From: Muribaculaceae bacterium
GTDB lineage: Bacteria > Bacteroidota > Bacteroidia > Bacteroidales > Muribaculaceae
Assembly (NCBI GenBank): GCA_023667285.1
Contig: JAMPAK010000001.1
Span: forward strand, 1,596,367 to 1,651,385
Reading direction: 5' to 3'
Length of the DNA stretch: 55,019 bases
Shown: positions 51,727 through 55,019 of the stretch, piece by piece
Position numbering within the stretch: position 1 is the first letter of the stretch
How the letters are laid out: every line of letters begins with the position of its first letter
Made by a program: the position numbers and the translations under genes
Notes under the pieces: model-generated
The model's database searches: none
What the model was told of the DNA's origin: nothing
What the model saw: the letters and a program-made list of their open reading frames with translations, nothing else

Positions 51727-54636
51727 TTATTTCCTCTTCTTGGGCTGTATGTTGAGCCGATATTGGGCTGAGAACAATATGTAGCGGGGCAGAGCGTTGG
51801 TATAGCTCACGGTCCTGCCGTTGGCATTGACGGCATAGTTGACATTCGAGAGCTGGTGTAGCATGTCAAATCCATCTACCATGAAGGTCCAGCGTGAGGC
51901 TCTGCGTGGCGTCCACGACAGGCGCAGGTTCCAGATTGCATCCGTGGTGTCGAGTTCCTTCACCCCATAGCCGCGGCGTGTGTAGAGGCTGAAGTCTGTT
52001 GTGATTCCAAATCCTTGAGGGAGGTTGAATGTTCCCACCAAGCCATAATGGAAGTGGTTGGCGTCGATGTCGTTGAAGTCAGTCCGCTCTGAGGTCGTGT
52101 GGCGGTTGGTGTAGCTGATGTCTGCGCGAAGATTCTGCTTGCCTATCTGCCATGCGAACGACACGTCCTCAGTCAGGTTACGGTTGTTGACCTTATACTT
52201 CTCAGGGGCTATGAGGTTTACACCGATCATGTCAGCATAGCGTGAGAGATTGGCTGAGGTGCTTGAGGTGAAAGTGAACTGGTCTCTGCTGCCGAATTGG
52301 AGATTGAATCCATTCCTGATATTCAACGATGAGTTGCCGTCGACGTTATATGATTTGGTGTGTCGCACACCGGTTGAAGTGTCATAGGTATATCCGCGTG
52401 TTATTGAGTTGTGGACAAAGTTATATGACACGGTCAGGGTGTTGTTGATGGGGTGGGCCGACATATTGGGCTTCAGAATCCACATCAGCATGTGGTTGTG
52501 GGTATACTGAGTCTTCAGGTCAGGGTTACCCTCGACTATGTTGAGGGGGTCTGAGTCATCGACTACATCGATCATGTCAAGCATGTTTGGAGTCTTGTTG
52601 TTGATGTCCCATGTATAGCGGAGGATGTTCTTGTATGTGGGGCGTCTGGAATTGCCATATGGCTGCATGCTCAGGTCAATAATCGCTTTCATGCTTGCTG
52701 CCTTGAAGAGCGAATAGGTCTCCTTGAGTAGGTAGTCCCTTCCATTGCGCTCATAGTTTAGGTGGCTGTGCTTGAATGCGATGTCAGGGGACAATCTGAT
52801 GAATAACATGGTCTTGTTACTGAATATACGGGCCCACGATAGCCTTGGCGACAGTGTGTGGGTGTTCTCGATGAGACGTGATGTATATGAGTTGGCCGGG
52901 TCAAATGTGGCAAGCCATCCCTCAGGCAGTGTTCCATATATCCCCATGTCGTCCAGGCGGTCGAGAGCATACTGATATGAGTCGCGGACGTGGTCATAGA
53001 ACCGCTGCTCGTAGTTAAGAGAAATGTTAACGTCCTTTATGTTCGTGCGGTAGGTGAAGTTGTTCATGATGGTCAACTCATGGTTGGGCGAGTTGTCGGT
53101 GAACTGGCGTTTGCGATGAGCCGGGGTTGGGTCTGAGCCATAGTTGATGTTATAATCGTTCCAGCGCTCCTCCTTTTGTGTCTTATACTTCACGCCGGGT
53201 TCCCACGACAGCCTGTCGTTGGTGCCTGGGATTTTCCAGTTGATATCGGGGAAAAACTGCACTTCACCATTTCTGGATGAGGCGTCGCTGCGGGTTATAG
53301 ATCGGTTGATTATAGCATCGAGTTGCTCCGGAGTTCCGTCAGAATATATCGCTTCAAGAGCCTTGAGTGTCATCTCTTGCTGCTCCTCTCTGAATGTGCC
53401 TGAGACAGAGTTTGAGCCGTTGTCGCGCTTGCCATATCTGCCCACAAACATTCCTGCAAGCCATGTATGCTCGTTCATAACATAGCCGGTGTGGCGTGTC
53501 TCAAATTTCAGTTCGCGGGTTCGTCCGCTGCTGAATGAATTGTCATATGTGTCGCCACCTTGGAGGAAGTTGGTTCTGGCTGTGGTGCGTCGGGTGTCAT
53601 AGCCTGTATGCTCGATGGTGGCGTGGCCGTAGATGCGCTTTTTTTCCTCGGAGTCCTCGAACTCATAGTTGACTGCCCCCATCTTGTAGCGTTTGGTGCC
53701 TGATGGCATCATTTCCGGCCTCCAGCTGTCGCTCTTGCCCGGTTTGCGGTTGTCATTCAGGTTGTTGATGTTGCCAAGTAGAGTCACGTTTGATCTGGGG
53801 GTGAACCATGAGGCAAACAGGCGTCCGGTGTATCGTTCCTCAGTGCCATATCCACCCTGGGCATTGATTATCCATCCTTGGTTGTACTCACGTTTTAGTT
53901 TGACATCCATTGTGAGGTGTTTTATGGCCGTGGAGTCGTTTATCCATTTCTCCAGTGCTGTCTGTCCCTCATAGACCTCGATGTTCTTGACGGTGTAGGC
54001 TCCTATATTCTCGAGCATCAGCTGGTTGTTCCCGTCAAGAAATTCCTTGCCATTCAGCAGGAGCGATTCGACCTGCTGACCGTTGACTGTGATCACCCCT
54101 CCATCCTCAAGTTTCACGCCGGGAAGCTGTGAGATGAGGGCGTCGAGCATAGACCCTTCAGCCAGTTGGAAGGCGTCGGCGTTGAAGACGATGGTATCAC
54201 CTTTATTATAGAATTTGATCTTGGACGCTGTGACTGTCACCTCTCCAAGTTTATGAGGCTCGCGTTCCAGATAGATGGTAGGAATGCTTCTGAATCTCTC
54301 ACGTTTTCCCACTTTCTCGACACGATAGGTGACGGTCTGTGGCAGATATCCCTTACAGACAACATCAAAGATATATGTGGAGTCTTTCCGCTCGACAGGG
54401 AATCCGAAATAAGACATATCTTCAATCTCCCCGTTTTTATATTTGGTGCCCTGGTTTGCCTGAATAGAGTCCTTGGGGTTGCCTAGGGAGTCGTAGGTGA
54501 TGACGTAGGCGTTCGTGAGGTCGGTCTTGCCAAATGATTCCTTGACTCTACCCTGCAGATAGAGCCATTTCTCCGCTCCTAAGAGTGGTAGCACTGTGAT
54601 AATGATGGCTGCCAATGGCAGCAGATAACGTTTCAT
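51727..54636 (-). CDS. Outer-membrane beta-barrel protein with N-terminal regulatory-like and plug-like domains
   Basis: A 969-residue TonB-receptor-like protein. A signal peptide (KRYLLPLAAIIITVLPLLGA) is followed by a carboxypeptidase-regulatory-like beta-sandwich (about 25-125), then a plug-like domain (about 130-230, with GEVTVTASKIKFYNKGD, LDALISQLPGVKLEDGG and VKNIEVYEGQ). A long beta-barrel follows, probably of the OMP_b-brl_3 type. No SusD partner adjoins, so a glycan-uptake role is not indicated. I start it at ATG 54634-54636, because a longer reading would begin inside the -7 promoter box at 54673-54680. It is monocistronic, ending at a terminator before porQ. Confidence 0.9.
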   Translation of the reverse strand: MKRYLLPLAAIIITVLPLLGAEKWLYLQGRVKESFGKTDLTNAYVITYDSLGNPKDSIQANQGTKYKNGEIEDMSYFGFPVERKDSTYIFDVVCKGYLPQTVTYRVEKVGKRERFRSIPTIYLEREPHKLGEVTVTASKIKFYNKGDTIVFNADAFQLAEGSMLDALISQLPGVKLEDGGVITVNGQQVESLLLNGKEFLDGNNQLMLENIGAYTVKNIEVYEGQTALEKWINDSTAIKHLTMDVKLKREYNQGWIINAQGGYGTEERYTGRLFASWFTPRSNVTLLGNINNLNDNRKPGKSDSWRPEMMPSGTKRYKMGAVNYEFEDSEEKKRIYGHATIEHTGYDTRRTTARTNFLQGGDTYDNSFSSGRTRELKFETRHTGYVMNEHTWLAGMFVGRYGKRDNGSNSVSGTFREEQQEMTLKALEAIYSDGTPEQLDAIINRSITRSDASSRNGEVQFFPDINWKIPGTNDRLSWEPGVKYKTQKEERWNDYNINYGSDPTPAHRKRQFTDNSPNHELTIMNNFTYRTNIKDVNISLNYEQRFYDHVRDSYQYALDRLDDMGIYGTLPEGWLATFDPANSYTSRLIENTHTLSPRLSWARIFSNKTMLFIRLSPDIAFKHSHLNYERNGRDYLLKETYSLFKAASMKAIIDLSMQPYGNSRRPTYKNILRYTWDINNKTPNMLDMIDVVDDSDPLNIVEGNPDLKTQYTHNHMLMWILKPNMSAHPINNTLTVSYNFVHNSITRGYTYDTSTGVRHTKSYNVDGNSSLNIRNGFNLQFGSRDQFTFTSSTSANLSRYADMIGVNLIAPEKYKVNNRNLTEDVSFAWQIGKQNLRADISYTNRHTTSERTDFNDIDANHFHYGLVGTFNLPQGFGITTDFSLYTRRGYGVKELDTTDAIWNLRLSWTPRRASRWTFMVDGFDMLHQLSNVNYAVNANGRTVSYTNALPRYILFSAQYRLNIQPKKRK

Positions 54637-54672
54637 GGAGTTGAAAAGCGATGTGACTAAATTTTTCTTTTG

Positions 54673-54705
54673 CAAATGTAGGCATAAATTATATTAACCT
54701 GCAAA
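54673..54705 (-). promoter_or_regulatory. Sigma-ABfr promoter of the outer-membrane beta-barrel gene
   Basis: On the minus strand TTTG (54702-54705) and TACATTTG (54673-54680) are 21 nt apart. The predicted start near 54666 fixes the coding start at 54636. Confidence 0.75.
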
Positions 54706-54840
54706 GAGAAGACTAAAAAATTCATTATATGTTACACAATTATTAGTTAAAAGATGTGAAAAACCCACCGAGCCTCAGCAACAACGCGAAATATCGTATC
54801 CGCAGGTAGCAAACGGCGTCCGCAGGTCGCCGATTTACGT

Positions 54841-54862
54841 TGCCGAAGGTCCATTTTCGGCA
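54841..54862 (+). promoter_or_regulatory. Hairpin or operator-like inverted repeat upstream of the last gene
   Basis: TGCCGAA (54841-54847) and TTCGGCA (54856-54862) are perfect inverted arms with an 8-nt spacer, ending 31 nt before the -7 element at 54894. The placement suits an operator. Just upstream, TCCGCAGGT occurs twice within about 30 bp. The remainder of 54706-54928 shows nothing I recognise. Confidence 0.35.
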
Positions 54863-54893
54863 TTATCACACTATTCCGACCTCTTATCATTCG

Positions 54894-54901
54894 TATCTTT
54901 G
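54894..54901 (+). promoter_or_regulatory. -7 promoter element of the last, partial gene
   Basis: TATCTTTG (TAnnTTTG) ends 27 nt before the ATG at 54929. No -33 TTTG is evident. Confidence 0.55.
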
Positions 54902-54928
54902 CAACCTAACTATTCTCGAAGCCAAACC

Positions 54929-55019
54929 ATGAAAAAACTCATCACCACCTCCCGGAAACAAACTTACTCCCCCATCCTCGGGATACGTGGCTTCGAGACA
55001 TACCTCAACCGACGCCTCA
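54929..55019 (+). CDS. N-terminal fragment of an unidentified gene (cut by window edge)
   Basis: Thirty codons from ATG 54929 to the window end, starting MKKLITTSRKQTYSPILGI and continuing with RGFETYLNRRL. The segment is basic, without a signal peptide, and too short to classify. The TATCTTTG element upstream supports it as a real gene start. Confidence 0.5.
   Translation, partial: MKKLITTSRKQTYSPILGIRGFETYLNRRL

Noticed and set aside
54637-54675. Upstream start for the outer-membrane beta-barrel gene
   Set aside because: It would begin within the -7 box at 54673-54680 and puts extra residues before a good signal peptide.

Overview
The window reads as a chromosomal segment of a gut-type Bacteroidales bacterium, most likely Muribaculaceae-like. 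This rests on gene content and promoter style, not on a database match. Three things point there. Start regions lack Shine-Dalgarno sequences but repeatedly carry the Bacteroidetes sigma-ABfr promoter (TTTG, about 20 nt, TAnnTTTG). The gene set is typical: a three-subunit fumarate reductase/succinate dehydrogenase, fused FeoAB, RNase G, an intracellular glycogen cluster, OmpA/PD40 lipoproteins, PorQ and outer-membrane beta-barrel proteins. GC is near 50% except in one restriction-modification locus. Coding density is high, with many 1-4 nt overlaps and tail-to-tail junctions.

Layout. 1-3340: leftward sdh/frd operon (C-A-B, B cut by the edge) behind a well-formed promoter. 3379-9125: plsC, a degenerate amidohydrolase, a TSCPD protein, then leftward rng, a 29-residue basic protein, HU, a HAD nucleotidase and a queuosine-precursor transporter; the rng leader is strongly structured. 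9223-16681: prfA-pyrF, a 480-bp non-coding stretch with a candidate small RNA and a structured leader, and the glycogen cluster (debranching enzyme, GT4 glycosyltransferase, GH57 protein). 16714-21707: feoAB, rmuC with a 54-residue small protein, tRNA-His, and an OmpA-domain protein. 21744-26637: a two-gene type III restriction-modification system.

26793-35695: MATE and EamA transporters, a LytS/LytTR two-component system, then a TolC-MacA-MacB tripartite export operon. 35774-43174: an AspT/YidE transporter, a PorE-like lipoprotein, a sigma-54-dependent two-component system and an aldo/keto reductase. 43234-44794: an ECF sigma/anti-sigma/secreted-protein cassette. 44763-51613: a leftward six-gene operon (porQ, cmk, ispH, lipoprotein, uvrB, ygiQ). 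51727-54705: a large outer-membrane beta-barrel protein. 54894-55019: the start of an unidentified rightward gene.

Most of the window is housekeeping. I found no single spectacular new system. The best leads are: the histone-like Lys/Ala/Pro repeat tail on the GH57 protein; Asn in place of expected catalytic Asp in both putative hydrolases of the glycogen cluster; the Cys-rich tail on the fumarate reductase cytochrome b; an AT-rich mosaic block at the target-recognition region of the Mod methyltransferase; the folded rng leader; and a short promoter-terminator unit upstream of the glycogen genes.
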